Positions 49,174 through 60,116 of a stretch of DNA of 64,000 nucleotides are shown here, piece after piece; within the stretch, counting starts at the first letter, position 1; each line of letters starts with the position of its first letter. The DNA comes from Lolium rigidum (taxonomy: Eukaryota; Streptophyta; Magnoliopsida; Poales; Poaceae). The notes beneath the pieces are model-generated. The model saw only the letters and a program-made list of their open reading frames with translations, ran no database searches and was not told where the DNA came from. Made by a program: the position numbers and the translations under genes. The stretch covers positions 340,364,644 to 340,428,643 of the forward strand of contig NC_061514.1 of assembly GCF_022539505.1 (NCBI RefSeq). The letters run 5' to 3'.

Positions 49174-49690
49174 AAAAGAAGAAAGTTCACTTTTAGTCCT
49201 TGAATTCTAGTGAAAATTCACTTTTGATCCTAAAACTTTCGTTTGGTTCAAGATGAACCTTGAACTCAGAATCATTCACTTTTAGTCCTTACCCCGGTTG
49301 AGCTAGGCAAAGATCTGCCAAGGGTGACAAAAAACTCAAGGCAACGGTGCAAGGACAGAGAGGCATGACAATGCTGATGGAAAAATCAAGCGGTTCTTTG
49401 TGTCTCAACGCTTCAAGTGAACTGAGAGAGGGAGAAACCAAGCGAGAGACTGGTTTAGGACATAGGTGTTTTAATTTTTTGCATTAAGATGTTGGGTTCC
49501 ACATCTCACCTAGCTTATGCTTTGGTTCAAATGGCTGTTTTTTCTTTCCACGTCAGCGATTTCCTCAACTCAACCAAAATGGGATGAAAAGTGGACTATT
49601 CTGAGAGTTTAAGCTCCGTTTTGAATAAAAAAAAAATTTAGAACGAAAAGTGAACTTTTCAAAGAAAGGTCCAGAAGTGGACTTTCTTCA
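49174..49690. mobile_element. 517-bp insertion with inverted ends, probably a MITE
   Basis: Copy A reads CGGATCAGAAACACAAGAG, whereas copy B has GGATCA, then AAAAGAAGAAAGTTCACTTT to CCAGAAGTGGACTTTCTTCA, then ATCAGAAACAC. The ends pair as imperfect inverted repeats (AAGAAAGTTCACTTTTAG versus AAGAAAGTCCACTTCTGG), and CTTTTAGTCCTT-type words recur inside. Superfamily is uncertain because the target duplication is short or imperfect. Confidence 0.65.
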
Positions 49691-49718
49691 ATCAGAAACA
49701 CAAGAGCAAAATTCGTCG

Positions 49719-49777
49719 AGCCCATTCCATGTATTCTGGCTGGGCGGCCCAACGGCAAGCCCATTCCATCGAGCCCA
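49719..49777 (+). promoter_or_regulatory. Cluster of four site II elements (TGGGCY) of CBF5
   Basis: AGCCCA at 49719-49724, GGCCCA at 49746-49751, AGCCCA at 49758-49763 and 49772-49777, each the reverse of TGGGCT or TGGGCC. In plants such clusters together with a telo-box mark growth-linked ribosome-biogenesis genes. Most are kept in copy A. Confidence 0.65.
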
Positions 49778-49860
49778 CGGTCGGCAGCGCGCAACCATCC
49801 TCACCCGCTAAACCCTTGTCCTTAAAACCCCACTTCTTCCTCTAGCCGCCACGGCCGCAA

Positions 49861-49869
49861 AAACCCTAA
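49861..49869 (+). promoter_or_regulatory. telo-box in the CBF5 leader
   Basis: AAACCCTAA, 40 bases upstream of the ATG, in the pyrimidine-rich leader. Telo-boxes work with site II elements in ribosomal-protein and snoRNP genes. The same place in copy A is mutated. Confidence 0.65.
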
Positions 49870-49908
49870 TCCCCAAAGCCCCTCCCTCCCCTCCCACCAC
49901 CCGCCGCC

Positions 49909-51645
49909 ATGTCCTCCACGCCGCCGGCCATCGCGTCCCCCGCCTCCGAGCTCACCAAATCCAAGAAGAAGAAGACCAAGTCCAAGGATGCTCCCGCCGC
50001 CGACCCCGCCGTCGACGCGCCGTCGCTGGCGGAGGCGGAGGCCAAGACCGACGGCTTCATGATCAAGCCGCAGGCCCTCGTCCCCTCCCTCGACACCTCC
50101 ACCTGGCCGCTCCTCCTCAAGAACTACGACCGCCTCAACGTCCGCACCGGCCACTACACGCCGCTCCCCTCCGGCCACTCGCCGCTCAAGCGCCCCATCG
50201 CCGAGTACCTCCGCTACGGTGTCATCAACCTCGACAAGCCCTCCAACCCGTCCTCCCACGAGGTGGTGGCCTGGATCAAGCGCCTGCTCCGCGTCGAGAA
50301 GACGGGCCACAGCGGCACGCTCGACCCCAAGGTGACGGGCAACCTGATCGTCTGCGTCGACCGCGCCACGCGCCTCGTCAAGTCGCAGCAGGGCGCCGGC
50401 AAGGAGTACGTCTGCATCGCGCGCTTCCACGCCGCGGTCCCCGACACGGCCCGCGTCGCGCGCGCGCTCGAGTCCCTCACCGGCGCCGTGTTCCAGCGCC
50501 CGCCGCTCATCTCCGCCGTCAAGCGCCAGCTCCGCGTGCGCACCATCTACGAGAGCAAGCTCCTCGAGCACGACCCCGAGCGCCACCTCGCCGTCTTCTG
50601 GATCTCGTGCGAGGCCGGGACCTACGTCCGGACCCTCTGCGTGCACCTCGGGCTGCTCCTCGGCGTCGGCGCGCATATGCAGGAGCTCCGCCGTGTGCGG
50701 TCGGGCATCCTTGGGGAGCAGGACAACATGGTCACCATGCACGATGTCATGGACTCCATGTGGGCGCTTGACAACCACAAGGACGAGTCTTACATCAGGC
50801 GTGTTGTGATGCCGCTTGAGGTGATTCTGACGAGCTACAAGAGGCTTGTGGTGAAGGACTCTGCTGTCAATGCTATCTGCTATGGTGCCAAGCTTATGAT
50901 CCCTGGGTTGCTTCGGTTTGAGAATGACATTGATGTTGGGGAGGAGGTGGTCCTCATGACCACCAAGGGGGAGGCGATTGCCATTGGTATCGCTGAGATG
51001 CCCACTGCTGTTATGGCGACTTGCGACCATGGTGCTGTGGCCAAGATCAAGAGGGTGGTCATGGACAGGGACACGTACCCAAGGAAGTGGGGGCTTGGCC
51101 CGGTGGCGCTTAAGAAGAAGAAGATGATCGCTGAGGGCCTCCTTGATAAGCATGGCAAGCCAACTGACAAGACCCCAGAGGAGTGGCTTCGCAATGTGGT
51201 GCTTCCTACAGGTGGTGATGCTATGATTGCTAGCATTGCGGCTGCTCCGGAGCCCGAGAAGGTGAAGGTGGAACAGCAGGAGGTGTTGGCAAGTGAGGAC
51301 TTCAAGGAGAAGAAGAAGAAGAGGAAGACTGATGAGGATGATGTAGCTGCAACACCTGCCAAAAAGATCAAGGTTGAGGAGGAGGGCACTGAGGCTGTGG
51401 AAGAGGAGAAGAGTGAGAAGAAGAAGAAGAAAAAGAAGGACAAGGGAGAACCAGGATCAGCTGTGAAGGAGGAGAAGGTCGAACTGTCTGATGAGGAGAA
51501 GGGTACCAGTGAGAAGAAAAAGAAAAAGAAGAAGAGCAAGGAAGGCAGTGATGTTGTTGCTGAACCAGAGAGTGCCGAAGCTGAGAAAAGTGAGAAGAAA
51601 AAGGACAAGAAAAAGAAGAAGAAAGAGGCAGAGGAGGCACAATAG
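49909..51645 (+). CDS. CBF5: CBF5/dyskerin, catalytic subunit of H/ACA snoRNPs
   Basis: Intronless gene for 578 residues. It converts uridine to pseudouridine in rRNA and snRNA, guided by H/ACA RNAs with NOP10, NHP2 and GAR1; it also binds telomerase RNA. Site of action: nucleolus and Cajal bodies. Domains: basic N terminus (SKKKKTKSK); dyskerin-like segment about 47-100; TruB catalytic domain about 101-300 with [17 protein letters not shown], the catalytic loop [14 protein letters not shown] (Asp139), KEYVC and the [12 protein letters not shown] motif; PUA domain about 312-386 ([37 protein letters not shown]); then [11 protein letters not shown]. The lysine-glutamate-rich tail, about 455-578, has KKKKKKD and KKE runs. 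The start matches the family and has a GCCGCCATGTC context. All key residues are present. GC3 is extreme to about 50700 and then falls. Confidence 0.98.
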   Translation: MSSTPPAIASPASELTKSKKKKTKSKDAPAADPAVDAPSLAEAEAKTDGFMIKPQALVPSLDTSTWPLLLKNYDRLNVRTGHYTPLPSGHSPLKRPIAEYLRYGVINLDKPSNPSSHEVVAWIKRLLRVEKTGHSGTLDPKVTGNLIVCVDRATRLVKSQQGAGKEYVCIARFHAAVPDTARVARALESLTGAVFQRPPLISAVKRQLRVRTIYESKLLEHDPERHLAVFWISCEAGTYVRTLCVHLGLLLGVGAHMQELRRVRSGILGEQDNMVTMHDVMDSMWALDNHKDESYIRRVVMPLEVILTSYKRLVVKDSAVNAICYGAKLMIPGLLRFENDIDVGEEVVLMTTKGEAIAIGIAEMPTAVMATCDHGAVAKIKRVVMDRDTYPRKWGLGPVALKKKKMIAEGLLDKHGKPTDKTPEEWLRNVVLPTGGDAMIASIAAAPEPEKVKVEQQEVLASEDFKEKKKKRKTDEDDVAATPAKKIKVEEEGTEAVEEEKSEKKKKKKKDKGEPGSAVKEEKVELSDEEKGTSEKKKKKKKSKEGSDVVAEPESAEAEKSEKKKDKKKKKKEAEEAQ

Positions 51646-53150
51646 GTAGGCCGTTAGTTTACATCATTTCCTGGTGGTTATTTGGTTGCAATTATGGGGG
51701 AGTTTGAACTACCTCTCTTGCTATGTACCCCGTGCAATCCTTTATGGTTTGGAAGTCGTAGTGTACTATCACTAGATTACTGCCATTCTACTGAAATGCT
51801 ATGGTAATTAGAGAGTTTTCCCATTAAGTTTCTTGGACAATGAGACCTGCTTTGCTGTAGTATCTGTTATCAGTTAATGCAGTGAATTTTGTGCTCATAT
51901 TACCTTTTAAGTCATTTGTACCGAAGTTTCTGGTTTGCCAATCTGTTGTTTCCTGATATTCAAGCTTAAGTTCAGTTTTGTTATCATAATATTTGCACCA
52001 CATAATGTCGGTATTTAGTTTCTGATGTTCATACACAGTTATCCAAGAGTCTCAGGCCTGTATTTGTGTATATGTCATCCATTAGTGCAATGATCTTGCT
52101 CTCACCTCATCCCAGTAGTCCCCTGTTCTTAAATTTCTGTATATATATGCTTACTCATGAGTGAATTAATGTTAGTACCATGTTGGACTGAACCTGCCAG
52201 TTTCACTTGTTTGGTAGGAGGAGCAACACACACATGTATTGTGACCTCTTGGCATCATTAGTTACAAGCTTACGATCATCCAGAAGCCTCAGGCTAGTGT
52301 TCCTGTATCTGTTACCTGTTATTGCAAATATTGTTGCACGTCACTCTTGTCAGTTGTCCACTGATCTTAGTCCACTGATCTGAACTGGTTTGCCAATATG
52401 ATATGTATGCTGTTTGATGATATTCTGGAGCCTAGGTTGGAGTTTTTAGTACTCCTTCCAATTCATATTACTTGTCGCTAGTATGGATGTATCTAGAATT
52501 AAACTGTGTATAGATACATCCATATTAGAGACAATTAATATGAATCGGAGGGAGTGTGAGAATGTGAGATACACATGCTTACAGTTACTCGTAAGTCCCA
52601 GTAGTTTGCTCCAAACTCATTGTTTGCACTGAGTCTAAAATTCTCTTAATTTGCCAGTTTCAGTTCCTTGGTACCAGTCTACCAGACTCATGTATTGTGC
52701 ATCTTTCGGCATGCCCATTTCCAGGATTGGTTTTCCTGATTAGCACAACCGTATATGTATGGTCCATAACACAACATGATTCATCCCGGATTGGTTTCAA
52801 GTTCTTATCTAAAACGAGCATCCTAGAGCTGGAGAGCTATTTCCACTTTCGTCTCATTGTCCAGCTATATAAAGTTACGAACTCTTGCTGTGCATAATAT
52901 ATCTGTGAGTACTCTATATCTGCCTGTATGGAACCAACTTGTACACATGCTTGACACCTGTTGGTGGCGTATGGACGGTCATGACCATGCGCGTGGTGTG
53001 CGGTCTGTTTTTCTTGTTCTGCTGGACGCTTTTAGGTCTGTCTGCTATTTAGTCTTTGTTTTACTCCACATGCCTACTTCCCATTTGAAGAATGACACCC
53101 TTTTTCTGGGAATTGTCATGACCATGCCGTTTCTCTCTGTCTGAATGGAC
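51646..53150 (+). other. 3' flank of CBF5 and intergenic sequence
   Basis: T-rich sequence typical of 3' untranslated and downstream regions, with a Stowaway at 52452-52554. No other gene is recognised. Confidence 0.5.
52452..52554. mobile_element. Stowaway MITE (103 bp)
   Basis: Starts CTCCTTCCAATTCATATTA and ends TAATATGAATCGGAGGGAG. TA precedes it, but the right target reads TG. Centre is a near palindrome around GATGTATC...GATACATC. Confidence 0.85.
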
Positions 53151-53422
53151 TCCTTCATAGCTCTGGGCTGGAGATTCGCAATGTTCGGACTGCCTTGGTT
53201 GTGTGTTGAGATTGGGCTAGCGATTGAGCAGGAATTGATCTAATGATGGACTGGGCGCCCACCTCTGGCTGCGACGGAGCCCTGGAGATGGCTTTCTCCG
53301 CCCCACCCCTAGCCGATATGGATCCTTGGAGAAAGTGGCTGCGACGAAACAAGAGAAAACGGCCGAGATGGCGCTCTCCGCCCACCTCTGACGGCTCGCT
53401 CCACCCCCACCGGCGGAGCCCT

Positions 53423-53740
53423 TGGAGCATCTCCAGTCGCGTCTCCTAATACGCCGGATTAAGCGTATTGGGGACGTGTTTCGTTCGTGCCTGGAGAACG
53501 TCGCTCCCCAGCCGTGGTCCCCAAACACCGCCCCAAACATTAAAATACTCTTTTTTTTGCATTTTTATTTCAAAAAAGAGAAGAAATATTCCACAAACTA
53601 ATACATGGAATAGTACGTAATTTGGAACGTGGTTTACATGAAGATATAGTTTGGAACATGGTTTTTCCATAAACTAATACATAGTTTGAACCATGGTTGA
53701 CGCAAATATAAAACATTGCAAAAAAAACTAAACCTAACTA
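53423..53740. mobile_element. Possible end of a Harbinger-like element
   Basis: GGAGCATCTCCAGTCGCGTC at 53423 followed by CGCCGGATTAAGCGTATTGG and CCCCAAACACCGCCCCAAAC resembles Harbinger-type termini of grasses. No matching right end was found, so it may be cut. Confidence 0.4.
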
Positions 53741-53910
53741 GGCCGAGCATCGAAGGTTTCGTGTGTTCGCTGCTAAGAAAGAACACTCGAGGGCACACCC
53801 AGTCATCCAAACTGGAAAATCCAGCTGCTGAGGGTGCCCCTGTTGGTTCTTCCGAGGAAGAACAACGAGAGACCTTCGTGCATATATTCGCTGCGAAGAA
53901 ACAACACTCT

Positions 53911-54585
53911 TCAGTCGTCGTCCTCGTCGGTGTTGTCGCCGTGGTAGTTGCAACGACAACGCGTCTCGTCGAATACCTTGACGCTCATGTCTCTGTCGCC
54001 AAAGTAGGAGAACAGGAGGACGAAGCCGGCTTCGAGGCGGTGGTAGCGCGCAAACTTCTCCCAGCCGATGTGGAGGTACATCTTGCCGCGCGCGTCGTAG
54101 ATCACGTCGACGATCCACCGACAGCAGCCGTAGCCATCCCCCCGCAGATGCAGCGAGCGCGGGCACTCGTCGCCGGCGACGTAGTCGGTGAACGAGTCCG
54201 GCGGCCTCTGGATGCCGTGCGGGAGCCAAAAGTTTTGTGAGGGATAGTTGACGGTGGCGTGGTGTCGCGGACACTCAATGGACTCTGTCTCTGAGTCGGA
54301 GTCGAAGAGGGGGAGGATAGAGATCCATACTCGAAATCTCCTGAATTGGAGACTCGGACGATGGAGTTGGCGATGGAGGCTGGCTTGATTGACCCAACGA
54401 CTAACCCTACAGCCGCCGAGTCGGCGTAATCGAGCAAAGCAGCGTCGTCGGCGAGGATGGCTCCCGAGATCGGGAGGGTGGCGTTGTAGAGTTGACCGGC
54501 GCGTGGAAATCGGGCGGCGGGTTGAGGCGGACGGTGGACTAACCCGCTGATTCGATCGGGTCGACGACGCCAGTGAAGCAGACAA
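53911..54585 (-). CDS. B3-like domain ORF, transposon-associated or decayed
   Basis: Open frame of 224 codons. Only the C-terminal 120 residues look meaningful: FWLPHGIQRPPDSFTDYVAG, then RWIVDVIYDARGKMYLHIGW, EKFARYHRLEAGFVLLFSYF and GDRDMSVKVFDETRCRCNYH, ending in an acidic tail. WEKFARYHRLEAGFVLLF plus the following FGD..MSVKVFD is the pattern of the second half of a plant B3 DNA-binding domain. The N-terminal hundred residues are arginine-rich and probably not native. The ORF sits beside a Harbinger-like terminus and in repeat-like surroundings, suggesting an amplified copy rather than a single-copy regulator. The start codon is uncertain. Confidence 0.5.
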   Translation of the reverse strand: MSASLASSTRSNQRVSPPSASTRRPISTRRSTLQRHPPDLGSHPRRRRCFARLRRLGGCRVSRWVNQASLHRQLHRPSLQFRRFRVWISILPLFDSDSETESIECPRHHATVNYPSQNFWLPHGIQRPPDSFTDYVAGDECPRSLHLRGDGYGCCRWIVDVIYDARGKMYLHIGWEKFARYHRLEAGFVLLFSYFGDRDMSVKVFDETRCRCNYHGDNTDEDDD

Positions 54586-55226
54586 ATAGATTGATCGTGC
54601 CGATCTACACCATCTCGGTGTGGGTGACGGATGCCGACGCTAGGCAATAAGTGCTCGGCTAGACGTGGAGGAATCCGCCGGTGGCTATTGTCCGGCGGAT
54701 TGGCGTGTGAGGTCTCGTTGCAGATCTGAGGCCAGTCGTCCCACGGCCGTACGATGGGCGCCACTGTCTTTGTTTTAACCACGGTAGATGCTACGGGGTG
54801 TGACACTTCGTTGGTGCGAGGCAAGGAGAGCAAAACCATATGTGGGACGAGATTACACATACCCAGGTTCAATCCCTTCGAAGAGTAAACGGCCTACTTC
54901 ATGCTAGTTTTTATTGATCCACATGATTACAATGGGGGTGCTCGTCGAGTCGGTTTTGGCGACTGCGAGCTAGGGCGTGGAATTACAGCGAGATTGGATC
55001 CCTTCTACGGTTTTGCGCGAGGGATCATATGAGCACCCCCGGCAAGGCTTTTACAAGGATTATCATCGGGATTGACACAAGCTAAAGGCCGGATTGGCCC
55101 TAACCAATTCCGCAAGGCAAAGCCTTGGGCTTCAGACACTATGGATCCTGGGCCACTCGGAGCAAAGTGAACCGTTCTTGGGCCTTGGTTTCCCCGGTGA
55201 GTGAGCTTGGTGATGGACCCCAAGGG
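54586..55226. other. Repetitive-looking intergenic sequence
   Basis: GC-rich with long overlapping ORFs and no recognisable domain. The portion from about 54880 (ACGGCCTACTTCATGC on) has the look of a retroelement terminal region, but no paired copy is in the window. Confidence 0.35.
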
Positions 55227-55235
55227 TATATCCCC

Positions 55236-55975
55236 GGGAGTCTTATACACCGACCAGGTCGGTGCCGATGCAGGTTGCCGCACACCCCTGGTCGGGTATT
55301 GGGCCTGGCCCATTTAACTTTTTCGCTTCCGTTTTCTCTTTTTTTTTTCTTTTTTTTCTTTTTCCGTTTTCTGTTTTATTTTCTTTTTTCTTTCTGTTTA
55401 TTCTTTCTTTTGTTCAAATTAGAAAAGTCTATATTCGAAAAATGTTTAAATTCGAAAAACTTCAAATTTGAGAATTACTAAAATTCGAAAACTGTTCAAA
55501 TATGAAAACTGTTTAAATTCAAAATTTATTCAAATATGAAAATTGTTCATATTCGAAATTTGTTCAAATTTGAATTTTGTTCAAATTTGAAAATTGTTCT
55601 AATATGAAATCGTTCAGATTCGAAAATTGTTCAAATATAAATTTTGTTCAAATTTAGAAATTTTCAAATTCGGAAATTGTTCATAGAAAAAAATACATTT
55701 TTGTTCAAATTAAAAAATGTTGAAATCTTAAAATGTTCAGATTTTTTAAAAAGTGATTTATTTTTAATTTGAATTTTTTAAAATTTTCAAATATTCAGAT
55801 TTTAAAAAAAGATTCTTTAAAAAAAGAAAACAAACAACAGAAAAAAAAGACGAAAAAGAAAAAACCGGCTTACCTGATGTTGGGCTGCGGGCTGTGGCCC
55901 AGTTTAGTAATCCGGGCGCGGGGGGTGTGCGGCGACCGCATCCGCGCCGACCAGCTCGGCATACAGCAGCACCCG
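55236..55975. mobile_element. Mutator-type MITE with perfect 9-bp target duplication (740 bp)
   Basis: TATATCCCC flanks both sides (55227-55235 and 55976-55984). The ends are long inverted repeats: GGGAGTCTTATACACCGACC on the left and, in reverse, CGGGTGCTGCTGTATGCCGA on the right. Inner matches GGTCGG, CGCCGCACACCCC-like and GGGCC extend about 80 bp. A 9-bp target is the Mutator hallmark. There is no transposase. Confidence 0.9.
55400..55800. repeat. AT-rich quasi-tandem array inside the MITE
   Basis: Dozens of variants of TTCAAATTYGAAAA and TGTTCAAAT at irregular spacing. The words are themselves near-palindromic, so the whole core can pair with itself. Confidence 0.75.
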
Positions 55976-56149
55976 TATATCCCCACCAGTTACCAGTTAC
56001 CACTATGGTTATCATTGATATGGTAATATATCTATTCATCTGGTTATAGATCTGCTACTATAACGTCCATACGGAATTTGAACTGCAGGGATGAATGAAA
56101 ACACGCAAAAATAGGCACATTAATTGTGTACATATGTGAAATGCCGAGT

Positions 56150-56304
56150 TCAGGGACAAAAACACACGACAAATTATCACTGCCCAGGGCATCTCTGTGG
56201 TGATTGTGTTTCCATGTGTAAACACATGGCAAAGGGTTTGTTGTGTTCCGGGACCCTTTGCCATGTCTTTTATATACATGGCAAAGCCGTGTTTTCATGT
56301 AGTG
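56150..56304 (+). mobile_element. CACTA-type terminus (right end only)
   Basis: Repeated ACATGGCAAAG and CTTTGCCATGT words in both orientations lead to TTTTCATGTAGTG, the inverse of CACTACATGAAAA. Sub-terminal inverted words plus TAGTG end are typical of CACTA elements. The left end was not found. Confidence 0.5.
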
Positions 56305-57330
56305 AAGCTGACAAGTGAATTGAAAATAAAGCACAAAAGTATTACAAAGTTGGAGAAGTCCACGAAAACAAATATGTTATATTTGTACGGAAATTCGTAA
56401 ATTATTCCATCACATGAAGAACTTATGAACAGTAGCTACTGACACATCATATATTTAATCCTGAAATATTCGGATCCATGTTAACATGTGGCATTGTGAT
56501 TCGTTCGAGAATCATGCTACACATGCATGATTCCTATAGGTATTGCAATGTCAACGGGAAAGTGAGTATAGGTATGGTTTGATCTAACTACTGCAAAGTT
56601 TCCCTTCAATATGTTATGTAATATTTATTTTGCATTTTAGAGAAAATTGATTGCATAAGTTAGATTTTAGCTACGTATCATGCCTCCGGATTTGCATAAT
56701 GTCATGATACAGTATATAGTATGTAACTCATTCTTAGTTGAATAAGAATTAACTTAGTTTTCAATTAAATGATGTCATTGGATCAGTTATATTATAACTC
56801 ACAATTAGCACGAATGACAAAGCCAGTAAATTTAACGGCCAATGACATTCTTCTTGTTGCAACTGAGTGATCGTGATGAAAATCCGATGATATACAACTC
56901 GACCGAGAGCTAAGTCAATTTTCAGGTAGCAATTTTTTTAGGAAAACCGAAGTACACATGATAATTATTTTGTTACTAGCTTCATATTACATATTGGCTG
57001 AAGCAATTTAAACAAGCCACAATGAAAGTATAATTAGTGGTATCATGGATGCTATACTGGTAAATTTTTAATGTGACACATCAATTAGTAAGATGAGAGT
57101 GCTATCATGATATGATACCGTATCATAGCAGGTAAAACTAAAAAATTAGTAACAAATATATCATATACAAAAATTTGCATTGAGATTCTACAAACATTAA
57201 ATATGATGAACTATGATACTATGCATTGTGAGTGTGGTCTCATAAACCGAAGATTGATACTTCTGACTAGTTTTAGACTAGCTACAATAAAAGTACCTAA
57301 ATTCTTCCGGGTGGGCGCATGCCAGATGGA
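56305..57330. other. AT-rich intergenic sequence, no gene seen
   Basis: No ORF of note and no repeat boundaries recognised. Confidence 0.5.
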
Positions 57331-57784
57331 CCTCTCGAGCACACGCACTATAGGACAACCGACGCCCCATGCACTCGTCCCCAGTTCCTCCCCAAATCGT
57401 GCCTCTAGTGCGCCGCCGCACCTCTCTCCGCCCCGCACCTACTTGAGGCCATGCCGGCGGCAGCGCCTCTGCTCCTCCCGCACCGACCGGAGGCTGCGCG
57501 CCGCCCCTAATCCTCTCCCGCCGGAGCAAGTCCACCACCGCCCCTGCTTCTCCCCCGCCAGCTCGAGGCTACCACCGCTCCAGCTCCTTCCGAACCGACA
57601 GGAGACCGTCGCCGCCCCTACCTCTGCGGCACCACCATGGAGGGCCCCAAGGCACGCAGCTCCCTTCCCTGCTATTGACCTCCTCCACAGCGGCGCGGAG
57701 GCCACCACCCGCCTCAACCACAGGCGGTTCCCCTCCCGGAATCCCGTCGCCATAGTCAGCGACATTGACCATCACCGTCAATGT
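57331..57784. other. GC-rich, proline-coding low-complexity block
   Basis: Open frames on both strands rich in Pro, Arg and Ser arise from CCGCC-type composition. No domain. It directly precedes the 21-bp repeat array and may belong to the same older element. Confidence 0.35.
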
Positions 57785-58291
57785 CGTAACTTCAGTGCCC
57801 ATAAGAGGGAGCAACTTCGAGGGCCGTATGGAGCAATTTTGGTACTGTGCAGAGGAACTTTCGTGCTCGGTGATGTAACTTCAGTGCCCGTTAGAGCAAA
57901 TTTGTTGCGTAACAGTGTAATTTTGGTATCCAACAGAGCAACTTTGGTGCCTTGCGGAGCAATTTCGGTACTCGACGGAGCAACTTTGGTACCCTATAGA
58001 GCAACTTTGGTCCCGGAGCCTTAACTTTGGTGTCCGTCAGAGCAAATTTGGTGCCTAATGGTGCAATTTCGGTGTCCAACAAAGCAACATTGGTGCCTAT
58101 CGGCATAACTTTGGTGCCCGATAGAGCAAATTTTGTGTCCAACGGTAAAATTTAGGTGACAACCACGTCGGCATCCGGGCATTGCTTCATGTTGTTGTGA
58201 AGTTTCCTACCGTTGCAGTGAAGTTGTATTTTGTTGTTGCATAGTTGTCTACAACTGCATTAAAGTTGCTTCGTACTGTTTTGAAGTTTCG
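57785..58291. repeat. 21-bp minisatellite
   Basis: Imperfect units of GAGCAACTTTGGTGCCCGAYR repeat in near-exact 21-base register between about 57785 and 58160 (for example at 57920, 57941, 57962). A looser GAAGTTGY array follows to 58291. The same words continue beyond the CACTA element at 63411-63560, so the transposon split one array. The 21-base period keeps both strands open, giving heptads such as ATLVPCG and PKLLRRV. Confidence 0.75.
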
Positions 58292-58689
58292 CACTAGTAG
58301 GAAAACCCTTATAGGCGAAGCTTAGTTCTGTGGCGCACCGTTTTGAGTGCGCCACAGAAACTTATTTTGTGGCGCACGAAGCTCGGTGCGCCACAGAAAT
58401 AGCTTAATTTTATGGCGCACTACTAAACCGTGCGCCACAAAAACTTGGTGGGCCCCACACCCTGTCACCCTCAACCATTGGTTTTACAATTTCTACGGCG
58501 CACAAACCTCGGTGCGCCACGTAAATTACTTCTTCGTGGCGCACGGCGACAGTGCGCCACAAAAATAATGTTTTCTGTGGCGCACTTGTCTCGGTGCGCC
58601 ACAGAAATAACGTGTCCTATATCAAGGCCGTACCCCTCCCTCGCCACAGAGAAGTTCCTCTCCCCTCTCTCCCCGCGCCGCCGCCTTCC

Positions 58690-58905
58690 ATGGCGAGCGA
58701 TGCCGTCGCTGTCGCTGTCGCCGCCGCCGCCGCCTTCCTCCGCGAGGGCCGGATGCCGCCACGCTCCACCCATCCCCGCCACCAGCAGCACAAGCCGCCG
58801 CGGCGTGGAGGAGGAGGGCCGGCGCGGCGTCAAGGTGGAGGAGCCGCCGCCGCGTCAAGGTGGAAGAGCCGCCGCGACCTCCACCCCTGCCGTCGTCGTC
58901 GGTGA
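58690..58905 (+). other. GC-rich exon-like ORF inside the CACTA element
   Basis: ATG with about 72 open codons (MASDAVAVAVAAAAAFLREG, then Arg/Gly/Pro-rich). Composition resembles first exons of grass genes, but there is no domain; possibly the relic of the element's own 5' exon or captured sequence. Confidence 0.3.
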
Positions 58906-59009
58906 GCTCCTCCACAACTCTCCAAATCGTCGGTAAGCTCCCTCCCTCCCTCCCTCTTCCTCCCGCGCGAGCACAACGTGCTCGACGAAATGCTCGCTCG
59001 GTTGGCTCT

Positions 59010-59340
59010 GGATGCATTGTCTGCTAGTGATGCTTAGTCGTTAATCTTGATGCTACCGGTTCATTTGTTGGCTCTGGATGCATTGTCTGCTAGTGATGCA
59101 TTGCTACTCGGTTGGTTCATTTGATGCTACTCGGTTCATTTGTTGTGCTCGGTGAGGTTAACTCGTTAATCTTGATGGCTTATTACTACTCGGTTCATTT
59201 GTTGTGCTCAAGTGAGGTTAACTCGTTAACAATTTTCTTGATGGGTTCATAGGAATTTGATGCTACTGTTCATTTAAATGCTTGTTGTGCTCAGTGAGGT
59301 TAACTGGTTCATAGGAATTTAAATGCATGAAATGCTACCG
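59010..59340. repeat. Short dispersed repeats inside the CACTA element
   Basis: Variants of GGCTCTGGATGCATTGTCTG, CTACTCGGTTCATTTG and GAGGTTAACTCGTTAA recur two to four times. The copies differ mostly at CTG/CGG/TCGG positions. Confidence 0.6.
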
Positions 59341-60116
59341 GTGGGCTTGTATACATACATATTTATAGTTGCTCTTGGTTGGCTCGGGATTAGTTTTCTG
59401 GACCCCAAGTAATTCTCTCGTTGGGATTAGTTTTCCGGACCCCAAGTTTTTTGGACCCCCGATGATTTACTTGATGGATTTTTGTGAGCTTATGGTATGC
59501 TTATAATGCTCGATTAGTGGGGATGCTTACCGGATCATGTGCATATAGTTCATATAGTTCCCTAAAAATAAAGAATGCTCCCCGGCCGAAGCTTGATGTC
59601 TTAGCTCAGCCAATGATGCAAAGGCTGAGGCAAAAACTTGGATAAGAACATATACTAAAATGTGTGATTTAAATGGAATGCTTATGATGGTTACTACCAA
59701 GTGATGAATAATCCCTTATGGTACCCCAGACTTTGTTTTGAACTCAACTCGAGTAATGATAAATTTCTATTTCTTGTGTTGGCTTTGATGAAAATAGAGA
59801 TATCCACGAGTAGGGGATCATGTAAATGAATGCCACCGTGGTATCCTTTGAAGAAAAAGGACTGTTTCGATGGTTTTAAAAGGCTAGGTGGTGCTAGGTG
59901 ATTCAGCTTGGCTACCAAGACTTGTCTCATCCGGTTAGTCGGGATATGCTATGTGTTGTTGCTTGTTTAGGCATATCTATCACTTACTCGATTTACCTGG
60001 TTCTTGATTGGCCTCTCTTTAGCAGCATCACTTGGTCTATATACCAAGTGATGAATAATCCCTTTGGAGCATCTCGCTCCATGCATGCTATGTGTGTTTG
60101 AGCATCTTGACTTATG

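Larger units (their letters stand above)
48245..49908 (+). repeat. CBF5 upstream region, copy B (attached to the gene)
   Basis: The functional counterpart of copy A. It contains two insertions absent from copy A (Stowaway at 48849-49082 and a 517-bp insertion at 49174-49690) and leads directly into the CBF5 start codon. Confidence 0.85.

Noticed and set aside
49822..51153. 443-codon open frame on the minus strand opposite CBF5
   Set aside because: It is the shadow of the GC3-rich CBF5 coding sequence; composition explains the absence of stops and it has no domain.
54102..54872. 256-codon ORF overlapping the B3-like frame
   Set aside because: Ser/Arg/Pro-rich with no domain; the overlapping frame shows the B3-like pattern.
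57203..58024. 273-codon ORF on the plus strand
   Set aside because: Its N-terminal part is GC-rich low complexity and its C-terminal part is the 21-bp minisatellite; the minus strand is equally open.
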